DNA from: Microdochium bolleyi
Lineage: Eukaryota; Ascomycota; Sordariomycetes; Xylariales; Microdochiaceae
Assembly: GCA_001566295.1 (NCBI GenBank)
Contig: KQ964252.1
Location: 682,001-746,000, forward strand
Reading direction: 5' to 3'
DNA: 64,000 nt
Part shown: positions 20,448 through 32,900 of the stretch, piece after piece
How positions within the stretch are numbered: the first letter of the stretch is position 1
Layout: every line of letters starts with the position of its first letter
Translations under genes and position numbers: made by a program
Notes under the pieces: generated by a model
The model's database searches: none
Told to the model about the DNA's origin: nothing
What the model saw: only the letters and a program-made list of their open reading frames with translations

Positions 20448-21494
20448 TCATGTCCTCCTCGGCCACGGCCACCATCCTTCGAGTGGCGCGCGATCGTAGA
20501 TTGCATTGACCGCCTCGGCCTGTGCGGCCCGGTCAAAGTGCCTGTACTCATAGTACACCTCCTTGGCGTCCTGGCTGCTCGCGATGCAGTGGTAAGTCTG
20601 ATTCCACAGCCTCTCAGCCGGGCGGAAGTCGGTGAGGTCTCGCATGTCCCGAGCCCAGACATAGAGCTTGGCGACCCAGAGATGATTGCTGCTGTCGCTG
20701 GGATTGCAAAAATCAGCAGTGTATGCTGGCGTTGCTATCTCCGTCGAGGAGAGATACCACACTCTCTTGTTCCTGAGCCCCGAGTGCGGGTACTCCCCAT
20801 CCTGCTGCTCGAGCGCTACATACCCAGCCTCGCGGTGGATGTTGCCGTCGTCCCAAAACAGGCCCTCGCGCATAAGCCGGGGCAGGTCTCGCGTACGCAG
20901 GAGGAGCCGGGCGTTCCACGAGGGGTGGCCGTCGGGGGTCTCGTGCGGCGGGGAGAACGCCATTTCGACCACGGCGACCGAAATATCGTGATGCCACTCG
21001 GGTGCTTCGTACGGCCGATGCTGCTGCGGCTGCGGCTGCGGCTGCGGCGGGCCCGGCGCGTATGCCGGCTCGAACATGACGGTCGAGGTGATGTTCTGCG
21101 GTTCTTGTGCATAGCTGGGTTGGTACTGAATCTGCAGCGGCGGCAGCAGCGGAAGTGGGAGACAGCGGTAGCTCGGCACCGGTGGTGGCAATGGGAGATC
21201 GAGATGGCTCGGGGCCGGCTTTGGCAATGCCTGCCCCAATAGCGATGGAGATGCCATCCATGGTGATGCTGCTCGCATCTCCTCCTCGTACAACGAGGGA
21301 GAAAAGTCAGGTACGAAAGGAGCTGGAGATGCTGCTGCTACTGCTGTCATTTCCTCTTGATACAGCGCGGGAGGAGATTCAGGCACGTAAGGCTGGGGTG
21401 ATTTTGGGGGACAAGGAAGTCGCGGCGATGGCAGCGGCCATGGCTGTGAACCGCCAGCCGGAGGTGATGCTGCATCACCTGAAGCGCCCTCCAT
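20448..21494 (-). CDS. Unrecognised protein with proline-rich N-terminus
   Basis: Single exon of 348 residues starting at the ATG at 21494, the first start codon of its frame. Residues 1-160 are very rich in Pro, Ser, Ala and Gln, with short polyglutamine/proline stretches and a repeated PSLYEEEM/PALYQEEM-like segment. Residues about 165-345 look like a folded domain, rich in Trp, Tyr, Arg and Leu, with WNARLLLRTRDLPRLMREG, a LWVAKLYVWARDMRDL helix and an acidic/aromatic end. I do not recognise the domain. No signal peptide or membrane segment is visible. It points toward the SHB17-like gene with only 180 bp between stop codons. The sustained composition of the C-terminal half and the absence of stops support a real gene; an additional upstream exon cannot be excluded. 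Confidence 0.6.
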   Translation of the reverse strand: MEGASGDAASPPAGGSQPWPLPSPRLPCPPKSPQPYVPESPPALYQEEMTAVAAASPAPFVPDFSPSLYEEEMRAASPWMASPSLLGQALPKPAPSHLDLPLPPPVPSYRCLPLPLLPPLQIQYQPSYAQEPQNITSTVMFEPAYAPGPPQPQPQPQQHRPYEAPEWHHDISVAVVEMAFSPPHETPDGHPSWNARLLLRTRDLPRLMREGLFWDDGNIHREAGYVALEQQDGEYPHSGLRNKRVWYLSSTEIATPAYTADFCNPSDSSNHLWVAKLYVWARDMRDLTDFRPAERLWNQTYHCIASSQDAKEVYYEYRHFDRAAQAEAVNAIYDRAPLEGWWPWPRRT

Positions 21495-24400
21495 CGTGAT
21501 GGTCTGCGTCGTGTTGACAAACCGCCGTCGGCGTCGGGGTTGCTGGAAACAAGATATGAGGAGTGGGCTCCCGGCTGGCGGTTTGCAGTTCGCAAAGATT
21601 TCTGCTTCTGACGGAGAAGCTCGACTTGGATATGGGGGATCTTTGGGACTTGTGTTGGGTTTGGGTCATGTTCCACTTGACATCCGTCCTCGGCCATCTC
21701 AATTCCCAGCAACCCACTCATATGGTTCCATGCTGATGCCAAAAGAACTTGGGGGCTGGTCTCGCGGCCCAGACGCTGCGCGAATGCGGTACACTGGAAC
21801 CGTGAATGTGAGCACATCCACGGAAGACTTGGACCAGGATGACTTTTCTCAACTCTTGGCTTAGTGGCCTCCGGAGATGGCCACCAGACCACCGCGGAAA
21901 TGGTCTTCGCGCACGGACTGAATGCTGTCATGTGCGGAAGCCTGGGGCATGTTCGCGACTCCAAGGCCGATGCGTTTCGGGAGTAGACCACAGCCCACGG
22001 AGCTCCGGACATTCTGTGAGAGTCTGCTGAACTTTGCGTATGGTGATATGCTACCGCGGCCCAGACCACTGACTACCATTGAGGCAAAAGAAGAACAAGG
22101 AAGCCCGCCGTCAAGTGGCTTGCCAGGTTTCGAAGACTTGCAAGCTGGCCATGGAACTGCAAAATACCAGTCCTTTGGATACAGCACAAGTTGTTGTCGA
22201 CGGATTAAAGCCCGAGATCGGAGTGTTGAGCGTGGTTGGCATGTTGACACAAGCATGGCAGTTGATACACGGAGGGTTCTTCTCAGCCGCCGAGTTTAGA
22301 TCGTAGCGTTTTCGTCGACCATTTGTCAACAGGTGCAACAAGTGCTTATAAAAAACAGAAGCATGTCCTGCCCAGGTCAAGATGTATCAGAGCTTGCAGA
22401 GGCTGTAAGCAACTTGCAGGGGTGTTTACAGGACCATGCAGAGTACTCCGTGGTGGAAGCTCCGTCTGCAGAGCCGCCAGCACGGACTTTTGCCCCCTCT
22501 ACCTGCACAGAGGCGCCCAAAGGCAATATGAAGACCAGCTCCACGCTTTAGCATATGATTATACTGCTTGAAGCATGTTCCAGCGCCCGAGTGTGCAGCT
22601 AATAGCCCGCACTAGAGGCAAGGAAGACCCAGTGCTAATGCATGTTGTGCATGGGTTCTCCCCCCGGTAGGATGACAGCATACCTATCCCCCGGCCTCCT
22701 CGGATCTTCGGTGACACGCGTCATCCAGCAGCCACACAACAGAACATGAACGCTTGTTGTGGATGCCTGAGGTCTCGGAGGGTCTGTAAATGGAGAGGTC
22801 CGGCGATCAAGCCCGTGTCGCAAGCAGAGAGCGATCCCGATGACCTCCTTGTCCACAGCTCAACCGCTCGTCTCTGCTGTTGGCCACGGAGCGGCAACGT
22901 TCCTCTAACCCTTGTGACCCCGAGACGTACTGGCAAAGGATCAGCGCGGCACTGCCTTGGTACCCGAACCTGCAGGCTTGCCGTTGAGTCGGTGTGCTTG
23001 TCACGGAAAGCATGCAAGCCGGCACTCTAAGTCTGATCGCGTGCCGCGAACCCCAGCTGTGACCCACTCCCATACCGGAAGAGCATCCGGCGGTGGATAT
23101 GACATCGCCAACCCTGGCAAGGCGGTGAGGATACTATACTCGTTGCCAGCAACCCTGGGTATAGATGCTCTTTTCGTGTACAAGCAGTGTAAGTATATAT
23201 ATGGTACATCGGCCTCAGTGTTGCGGGTGTGGGGTTGGAAGCCGAAGCAGCGGCCTACGACACGGCTTGGATGGCTGTGAATTGTAATTAGCGAGTGTCC
23301 TTGGCATTCCCGGGTCGTGATGGAGGTCGTGAAGGGATGCCCGGACAGAGGGTTCGAAGACGAACGGGTTTTGATACACGCCAGCGTTCAGTTGCTATTT
23401 GTCTCCCCAGTGTTGTCAACGATCAGGTGTATCGTGCCCAGTTGCAGCGGACAACATATCGACAACTCTGAGCGGCGGCGCATGGGGGGGTGAAAAGATA
23501 TGAACAGCAAGGCTAGGCAGCCGGCCTCGGTGTGATGACACTTGCATAACTCTCAGTAGTGAACGGCCCGCTGAAGTTGATATCACCATTGCCGTGCGTG
23601 CAAGACCTTTGCGGTATCGTGGCTAAGTATGGATACTGTTGGAGGTTCTGGGTCGCGTGAATAGAATCAGCTCCCTCTGGGGCGCGGATGGGCTAGACTG
23701 ACAAAGGAAGACCACGGAAGCCTGAGAACTCCATGACCGAAAGCGGATGTCAGGCTTAGATGCGAAAGACTCAGCATCAATCTGTCCCAGCATAGTGGAC
23801 TTTTCAGGTGTCGTGCCTCACATGTGGCTCGGGTAATCCAGCTTGAAGCGGGTTGGCAACAGCGTCTTTGGTCTTTGGAGGAGAGAAGCATGATTGTGAC
23901 AAACGCTGGTACTTGGGTCTGGTTCAGCGTGTCAAGCCTGTTGCTTCGGAAGATAAGAGCGAGCAAAGCCGTCGTGGTGGCCAGCGGCCGGCGCTGGGGC
24001 AATCTAGACGTGCACTGAGATCCGAGGCTCTCGTGGACTGAATGAAGACGCGAGCTTCAGACGTCGTCAAAAGCGCGTAGCGAGCGTCTTGGGTTGCGTG
24101 TACCCGGCAGGGCGAGCGGAGCGCGAGGCAGGCAAGAACGCCTCACGGATGCTACCCGATGGACGTCTCCTGCCGTGCCTTCCATCTGGCTTGTGCCCGT
24201 CTTCCGTCAGAACCACCAAGATCGGGGTGTCTGTCCAATTCGCATCCCAATCCCACGCCTCCTTGCAGGCCGCAGTTCGCCGCCGTCTCCTGCCACTGGC
24301 CGCATCGCTGATGTCAGCACTCACCGCAAGGTTCGTAACACACTGCCGCTTTCCTCAGATCCCGCCGGGCCATTGACCATCTTCCCATCCAGTCTAAATC

Positions 24401-27400
24401 TGAATCCAAGATCGGGCGGGTCTTGCCGGGCATCGACTGCCTCAAAATCCGCGGGAAGCCCGGTCCGGCTTGAGCCACCGCCATGTGGTCAAGTTTCGAA
24501 CCACTTGGCAGCACGGCGGCTCGCCCTCGCGCCAGCGGCAGCACCCGCCAACGTTGCCTGGATGGTTCATACTTCCTACCTTAGCCACCTTCACTATGCA
24601 CGACATCACAGATCCGAGCCAGGGTGTCCGGCGCCTGATCATTAGGACGGCCCACACGCCACTGGACTTGTGCCACAACGCCGAGCATCTCGTTTGCGCA
24701 AGCATAAGTCGACGAGAAATGAGTCAAGGGCAACTCTGGAAACGTTTCTGGAAACAACCTCGGCATCGGCCCACCCGTGCCTTGCGGACTTCTCACCAAT
24801 GACAACGACAACGGGCCGGGCCCTGCTGATTTCTTGTCCATTTCTACAACCACCCTAGCGAGTCATCCCGCTCACGCGCCACCGACGGGAAGTGGGCTAG
24901 AGCCATTACAGCCCCAGGAACACAGTCTTTGCCGTCGTCACGCCTGAGGCCCGACCAGGTGGACCCTCGCCTGTCCTCGAAGGTTACGGTACGGTTCGTG
25001 GCGAGTTCCCTTTAGCTTTCCCAGCCAGCCCTCGAGCCGCCAAACCGTAACGCCACACTTGCGGACCATGGCACCAGAGCGATGGGTCACGACAAAACTT
25101 TCGTGCCTTCCGGCGTCGGCGCATGTCCGCTTAACCCCTTTTTCTACAGGCGAGCCTCTCCTCTTAGAGTCAGGACCTTCGGGAGCAGGCGATCCCGCTG
25201 AGACAGGTGACGTAGAGCTAACGAATGGGGCTCCAAGACATCGCCCTTACACTGCTGTTTCGAAGTTGCCGCTCTGGAGCCGCGTTCCCAGCAGCCTGGA
25301 ACCACCCCGGAGGCCCTCGTGGCGCCGCGTTGTGCTAAAGTCTGTTCCCCAGCAGCTCCGCGAGCCTGTGGGTGCAAGCTGGCTTCCCCTGGATTTCGGA
25401 CCGTCTGGATCGCCACAGCAGACCGATATGAAGAGGCTAGCAAGCTCAGCTGACATGAACACATTCCAGAGCACAAATTGCATCTCCCGATGGCGTGTAC
25501 CTAACGCTTTAGATCACGCTTCCTCCAGCACCTGACAGCCTATCAGCCAACATTCGGCTGCACTTCTAGTGATTTCACCCCTGCTAGGGCTTCTTGGTGG
25601 TGCAAACCTGAGCCGGCCAATCTCATCCTCCCCAAGCATTTGCACCAGCATTGACAAATGCTGGCGAGCCTCACAAACACGCTGCGCAGCAGCAAACTCG
25701 GTTTCCACTTCAGATAACCGAACTCGTGGCCCTTTTTCTTTTTTCTTTCTTCTTTTTTGGAGGTGTTGGTCGGCCGTACAACAATCGGCAATACGACGCT
25801 CTTACGCACGGTGCCTTGGATCATCTCTTAGGGCGATTCCTGGCTGGGCCTCTGAGAGAGGCAGCCAGGCCTCCGAGAGAGGATTACCCAACTCCGGACA
25901 CAATGTTCTCTGTACTTCTCCGAACTCAACGCAACCACTCAGGCACACTCTTTACTCCTGTCCGTTTCTGACAGTGACTTTACGCATGGTAGTCTCAGCT
26001 CGACCTCGAACCACTACCGCAACCCTATACCCAGTCCCACGCACCCGCCTGGTGAGCGGAAGGGAGCCAAAGCACCTAGCCCAATGCCCGTCATCGAGCT
26101 AACAGGCCCCATTCGGCCCCTCCCCTTTTTCAGGCGTCCTTGCAACGGCGTGCCCGGGATACCGCTGCGAGCCACAGGTCCAGCTGCACTCCGCCAAGCT
26201 ACCTGCTCGAGGGGTACCGGAGCGCGTCACGTAGTGCCTTGCTGTACCTGCAACAGCGGTCGCTCTCCTGACCGTCTCCTCAGGACATCCACACAGCTGT
26301 CCCCACTAGGCTGCTTCCTTGCCTCCCGACAGAGTAAACGCTCTTGCGCATCACCGACACCAAGCAGCCCCGGCCCTTTGGGCTCGACAGCCGCCTCCAC
26401 TCGCCCTCTAGCCGCAAGGGCCCTGCATGATCCCATTGGAGGAGCCCAAAGTGGTTCCGAACCCATGGTCTGCGCGTACTCCCTCCCATGCCACCGCCCA
26501 CACGAGATCGCAAGAGCCCCCTTCCGAGCAATTTTACCCCTCTCCAGGCTCCTCCGAAGCCAGCAGGGACAAGGTCGTCGGACCAGGCTCGAGTCGGGCT
26601 GGACACTTGGCCACATGTGTGCACGGAGAGGGGCTCACGGCCCATGTCACGCCCGCCAGAGCTTCACCGTGAGCCAGACTGACCGCTTCTGGAAGCCGGA
26701 TGGGTGATGTGCCGCACAACGCGCGCAGGCAACAAAGGATTCTTGTATTTCTCTTACAGAAGTTGGCAGAGATATGAAGGAGGAAAAATGGGCAAAATGA
26801 AGAAGGCCACCTGGTATACCGTAATGCTCCCCGCAGAATCCCTTGCTTCTGTCCCAGCAACTCCCCCGCCTCTAATGCGTACCAGAAAATGCTGCCCGCC
26901 CAGAGCTCCTGAAGATGGTGAAAGCAGGAATTCAATGAAGGACAAGAAGCGTAAAATCAGATAACCGTCCGAGCTGAAAACCAATGTGTGCCGTGAGGCA
27001 GACTCGTTCTTGGAAACCACAAAAATATCCCCCCTCTGATCCTCAAGGTAAGAGAGGCGAGGTATCAACCAAAATGCAGAAAGATTTTGACAGCCAGAGC
27101 TGCCAGTGGGAAGAGCAGGAGAAACTTCAAAACGAAGACGAGGAGGAGGGGGATATGCGCTGACTGTGTGGGTGTTTGTTGCCAAACTGGAGAAAACGTG
27201 ACTCTAATAACCTCCCAGGAATTTTGTCCAGCCTCTGTCGGCAGAGGGTTGCTCGAAAATGAAACAAGGGATGTCCTCCCAATGGTTGATGGTGATTAGT
27301 AGTGCCGCACCAAGCACAGATGGAGGGGCTACCCGAGGTGCTGGCCACAGTTCTAGTGGACCATGGCGAGCCGCTCCTGGCCGCAAAGCGGTGCGGTGCG

Positions 27401-27729
27401 CCAGGACGGTTCTAACGCCGGTTTAGGGTGAAAATGCGGCTCTGCTGTCCCGACTTCAATATTATTCTTATGTCGCTTCCCAGCTCTTCGATCTGTCGAT
27501 GAGACGTGTCGAGAAAAAGAGCTGTGGCATGGGAAACCATGTCAAATCCGAATGCTTTCAAACCGCCCAGCGGCCAGAGGATCGGATCCTCATGGTTATG
27601 CGACTGGTCTCGTGAATCGCTTCCTTCGGCGACTGTCCATTCCGGATGGCAAACCAAGCCCAGCGAAATCCTGTCATCCGGCGACAGGTGCTTCGAGTGG
27701 CTCGTGAAAACACAGCACTGCGCGCAGCC
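21495..27729. other. 6.2-kb gene-free interval
   Basis: No frame here shows a known family, and none is joined by good splice sites into a longer product that I could recognise. From about 24.0 to 26.7 kb the + strand is C/T-rich over long stretches, and a polypyrimidine tract (mainly T) lies at about 25735-25758. From about 26.75 to 27.15 kb the bias reverses to purines. Such skew resembles fungal transcript leaders, so non-coding transcription is possible (inference). The part at 27.1-27.7 kb should hold the 3' UTR of the minus-strand transcription factor. Confidence 0.45.
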
Positions 27730-29020
27730 TTAGTTTCTCCGATTCAATCGCCCGAGCATGTTGGTATCGATGTCTCTTCCTGGCCCGGAGTCCATGATGT
27801 TGCCAAGACTCATGACTGAGCTGGGAGGCCCAGCCGACTGGCCGCCAGACGGACTGCTTCTTGGGGGCGGGGTGCGATTGTCATAGGCAGCGGCAGGTGG
27901 CGCGTGCGGTGCTGGCGCAGGTTGAAATGGCTGAAGATAGCCGGGGCTACTGCTCGAGGGAGACCGTCGGCGGTTATCGTCTGGTGGGAAGGTATTAGGC
28001 GGAGGGAGGCGCATTCCGTGATCCTCATCGGGCGGTCGTGGCCGCCTTCTGCTCGAGTCTGAACGGTCGTCCGTGAATGATCCATATGATCCAGTTGGGG
28101 AAGGAAGAGGCTGCTCGTATGGTGGATTCCCTCCCTGATAGCCCGGCGGTGGCCCTCCCTGAGGAACAGCAAGTGGCTGTCCATATGCGCCGAAAAGTTG
28201 AGTCCCTGGCGGGATCACACCATTCTGTAGAGCGGAAACGGGTACGAAAGCTGTTGACGAGGAGGAGGATACCGGCTGGAAGATGCATTCTTGGTTCATC
28301 TTGATACAGTTCGTACATTTCCCGCCAGGAGAGTTCTGGTAACCACTGCATCGTATCTGTCGACATTGTCAGCCACACCCAATACGCGAGAACCGAACAC
28401 GATGGCCCAATAGAGGGCAAACATACCTTGCGACGTCTGCAATATCTGCAGGCGATCGAAGTCCTCTGCCGTGGTGCTGATTGCTGCAGCATCTGAGCGC
28501 CTCCTCGTGCGTAGTCTGCGTACGCGCCTGGGTGGCGGTCAGGGCGGTATGCGTAGTCGTAGCCGCCATAAGCAGCAGGACCTGGCCCAGCGCCAGGCAT
28601 CGGACCGGGCCCTGGCCCGGGACCCATTGGTGGCCGTTGTTGGCCAGCATAGTAGGGTGCCCCCCGATGGTCCTGGTGCGGAAAACTGCTTCGAGCATCC
28701 TGGGGATGAGGCTGCACCGGTGGCAGGTATTGCTGTGAGCCGGGCCCGGGAGGCGGGTAGGCACTGGCAGAGTTAGACGGCGAGTAGCCGGGTGCTTGTT
28801 GCGGAGGCGGGTAGCCATTTGCTGAACTTGGGGATGGACCATAACCACTAGATCTCGAATCCCAGTGCCGCCCACCCGTGCCACCACCAAGCCCGTGAGG
28901 GTCCTGCATCGAAGGCAAAGTAACGGCGCCGGTACTCATTGGCGGTCTTGGTTGGAAAGGAGCGTTTTCGGCTGGGTTGTTGCGCTGCGGTAGTCCCCTG
29001 CCTCGTTGGTCTTCTGCCAT
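27730..29020 (-). CDS. Zn2Cys6 fungal transcription factor
   Basis: Two exons on the minus strand: 28427-29020 and 27730-28356; the 70-nt intron (GTATGT...GACAG) interrupts the zinc cluster itself, right after CRRRK. Product 406 residues. The binuclear cluster is complete after splicing: C191, C194, C201, C212, C215, C222 (CX2CX6CX10CX2CX6C), with RRRKIRC and an N-terminal basic flank. The DNA-binding domain is central, between a Pro/Gly/Gln/Tyr-rich N-terminus and a Pro/Ser-rich C-terminus. Directly after the cluster is a FQPVSSSSSTAFVPVSAL segment and a PPGTQLFGAYGQPL segment; I recall similar sequence in EBR1-type regulators of hyphal growth and virulence in Fusarium and relatives, but with low certainty. 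No fungal-specific middle-homology domain is visible. It sits alone, with 11 kb of gene-free sequence upstream. Confidence 0.9.
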
Positions 29021-29917
29021 GCTCTGGTGACGACGGACCAGTGCCTTACGCCGGTTCTGATAACAGCAAGCGACTCGCTAATGGTGTTCCGATACAAGAA
29101 ATTCGTCGTGCTTCTCCACGCGAACGAGCGGATGTGTACTTGCGGAAGTGTGGGTTTCGAAAAGATGACTCTGCAAGCAACAAAGTTTCCGAGGAGCCGC
29201 GAGGCCCTGGGCTTTCGGTGGACTGAGCTTACAGCTGTCGAGGTGAGAAGCAGCCGAGTTCATGCTAGACCGGCCCGAGTCGCGTGTGTCCAGGTGTAAG
29301 TCGGACGACGACAAGTCTCGACCGCTGCTGCGCACGACGTTTGCTTGTTGCTGCGAGGGCTCTGCCGTCTTGCACCTTGCGACAAGCTTGCAAAACACCC
29401 ACCGGGATCTCTCGGGGGCGTTTGGCGCGAGGCAGGGTGACTAACAAGGAGCGATGTTGCGGATGGGTCTGCCGACGAGTTGCGCAGGCGACGAAGGTCG
29501 CGGCGGGAGCAGGCGAGGAAGAAAGGAAGGAGTCAGGACGAGGCTACCGTCATGGCGGGATCGCAGCCCGAGGACGAGTGGGAGGTTTGAAGGGTGTAGT
29601 GGGGGGTGTGCGGGAGGAGGACGAGGGAGACGGGCGAGGTATGTAATGTATGCCTGGGAAGGAGCAGGAGCGGCCCAAGAAATTGGGTGGAGGGCGGGGC
29701 TTGACGAGCAGCTAGCCCGGCCGCGGCGCAGGAGGAGGAGGAGGGTGTGTGCCAGGGAGAGGCAGAGGCGTGCGGGAGGGGGCGGCCGGTGGTGTGTGTG
29801 CAGGGCGAGGAAGAAAGGAAAGGAACCTGTGGGCAGGCTGCAAGTCAGTCGCGCGTGGGCAGCGGAGCCCTGAAGACTCGAGTGCGAGGCCCTGCCTGAG
29901 CGCCCGCGCCCGCCGTC

Positions 29918-29941
29918 CGTGTGCGTGTGCGTGTGCGTGTG
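29918..29941. repeat. Tandem repeat, CGTGTG x 4
   Basis: Four exact copies of CGTGTG, about 0.9 kb upstream of the transcription factor start codon. Confidence 0.85.
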
Positions 29942-32900
29942 GCCTGGTCCGCTGTACGATGGAGGCGCAACGCCCCTACCTTAGCAGCGCCCTCCTGTCC
30001 AACAGAACACTCGACCCATCGTCAGCCGGGCAGGCCATCCTGCTCGCGCATGCGCCCAAGCAGCAGCAGCAGCAGCAGGGAACAGGGTACCATCTGCAAG
30101 CGCACCCGCAAGTGCTCGGCCTCCGCCTCCTGCTCGATCTCCTGGCCGGCCGGCGCTGACTGACTGGGTGGCTCAACAGAAGCATAACAGATGCGGGATG
30201 ACCCTTTGGGCTGCAGCAGCCATGGAGTGTGTGCAATGCAGAGCGAAACCCTAACCACCGCCGGACTTGGGGCCGTCGGCTTCCCTGGTACCGGTACTCC
30301 AGCTCGCGGGCCCCCGGACCCCCCGCCCCAGCTTCGTCGCCTGTCTGTCGCCAGCGGACTCTTGTCGCGACGACAAAGTGTCGCGCTGCGACAGCACATG
30401 CCTCTCTCCCCTCTTGAAGCGGCTCGCAAGAATCGGATCACCATCATCAACAACATCGGTCGGCAAGGCGTTAGGCAGCGCCCTGTCACAGCAGCATCCA
30501 CCTCCGGCTCTGTGTGCTGATTGGTACCAGCCCGGCGACTGGCCTCGTCGCGCCTGGCTCGGGGTGGTAGAGGGCCAGAGATCGTCGTACTCGGCATCAT
30601 GAGGTCTCGCCTTGGGTTGTCAGCCAGCAAGCTGCAGCCCACTGTTGCGTACACGCTCCTCGAGTCGTGCCGCATGGTCTGACCTGGCGTGCTGCTTCCA
30701 CACAGGCGCAGCCGAGGGTGTGGTTACACGAGACACACAGCGTCCTGGTCGCCTTGCTCAGCATGCTCCGCCCACCCGACCAACATGTCAAGCAGCAATC
30801 AGCATGCTACCGAGGCGCTCAAGCCGCCGCCCACACCATGGCCATTAACGCCTGCGCAGACATGTCAACTTTGACGCGTGCCAGCCCTTTGCAATTGGCT
30901 TGTGTGGCGCGTGGTGGGCCACATTCGTGACGGTGCGATGCCACAATCTGCTGTCAGCCGCCGGGTTGCGGGTCCAAGCTTGATTGCTGGTCGTGGATCA
31001 AAGGGGTCCGGCACGCTCCCTGGGCGCTGGCTGTTGCTCATTATTTCGATTCGAGCAGCACAACAGGCAAACAAATCGAGCCAGGATTATCAATTGGCTG
31101 GCCGCCATGACAACACATAAAGGAGACTGCTCGCTACTTGTTTTGTCCTGTGCTGCCGTTTCGAGTATTTATGGGAGACAGCATGTGCGGCTTCACATGG
31201 GACGCTGGACGCGGGCAAGCAAACTGAGCTCTGCAGTCCCGAGCCGGTGCCTTTAGGGTCCTCCCGACCTGCCTAGGTCCCGGGCGTAGGCGGCTTCTCT
31301 ACGGGACTTTCGCCAATGCCCACAGGCCTGCACCTGGCTTCTTTCGTGGCCCGCTGACGAAAGTCGGGGACTGGCTACCCAAGGTGAGGTTGGGGATGAA
31401 TGCGCTGCTGGGTGACAACTACTACTACTGCCTGGGAGCGGAGATTGCCCCTCTCGGAGCGGTGAGCCGCACACCACAGGTTGGTGGCACATTGGCCAGA
31501 CTACAGCACAGCCGCAGTCACGGCCATCTAAAGGTCGAGCGGACAGAAGGCGACCCTGGGCGAGGAGAGATCCGGACCTTTGAACATGCTTCCGGAATAT
31601 TTGAGGGAGACAAAGCCAACCCCGAAATGACTGAGCAGACTAAAGTGATGGTTCACGGCGGCGACGTGATGGTGGTGGCTCGCAGGGACGTGCGACCGTC
31701 TGTGAATGCATGGGCCGTGGGGACTGCTGGAGTGCGGATCCCCATCCCACACACGCCGGTCCGTGCCTGTCGATTGGCGCCTTAGCCAGCGGGAACTGTC
31801 AGGTTGCAGAACGGCCCGCATGATGGCGAAATCACATGATTTGAGCGGTACAGCCCGCCCCCAGTCGTGGTTTCAGATCCCTGGGGTGGTCGGCATGTGT
31901 AAATCGCCCTTTCCAAAGGCCAGCCCAAGGATTCTTGTGACAGCGCCCCAATGTGTCACACAACTGTTCCGCATTGCTGGGGCGCAACCAACAATTGAAG
32001 TCGACCTCCGTAGGCTTCATCGCTCGCATGGCCAGGGCAAAGGCGTGTCCATTTCGGCGTTATGATTAATTTGGCCCTGTCACTCAGTCGAGATCCCTTT
32101 GCTTTGACAGGCTTGCGCATGCCTCCAGTGAATAATCTTTTGGCATTGGCTTGGCTGGCAATCGAAAACCCTCCAGTGCATGAAACGGGAAGGCCGACTC
32201 GTTCAGAGGATGAACAAGGCACGCCAATGGGCACGAGACAATATGTCCGTAACGAGGTGAGAGGGCCAAGCAGAGTCCCCATCATGCTCGTGTGGTGTCG
32301 GCAACGGGTTAGTCTTATCTTCATCCGATGCGAGAGATGAAAGACGAGGAAGGCGATGTCACTAATGTGTGCCACCCTGCTCGCGAAGATGTGGGTAGCG
32401 TCGCATTGCACGATGGTTGCAGAACATTGCGATATGTTCAAGCTCCTGGATATTTCCCGTGCAATCTCGTCTCACGGCTCACAGGACTGGCATGACCGCT
32501 AGTTATGGCTCTGAGGAGAAGTGGTTGCTGGTCATGGCCGTCTTTGTTGCTTGTTGGATTTGTAGAAATCGGACGAACATGGGCACTGCGAAGTTTTGCC
32601 TACAAAGCAAGGCAAGTACGCTCAGGGTCAATCCACAAGTATGTGCGTATGTGGCAGCGTCTGATGTGTTGCTTTGGTGTGGTCGAGGCTTAGTGATCAA
32701 TTTTGGTAGAGTTTGATGGGAGCAAAAGGTGTACTCTCAGCGTGTGGCAATGCTCGGGCCGAGTGGGTGTGCTCGTAGCAGGGTGTGAGACTAGTGGACG
32801 ACCCAGACTGGGTTCAGATGACAGGGTGTTCTGCGTCAAACCGTTGCGTCGAGCTAATCATGACACCGCCCCTGGTCCCAGTGCTCTGGTTCCTCCCTTT

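Noticed and set aside
24094..26707. Several open frames of 158-207 codons on the + strand
   Set aside because: They lie in C/T-rich sequence, overlap in different frames, show no domains and cannot be joined by good splice sites into a recognisable protein.
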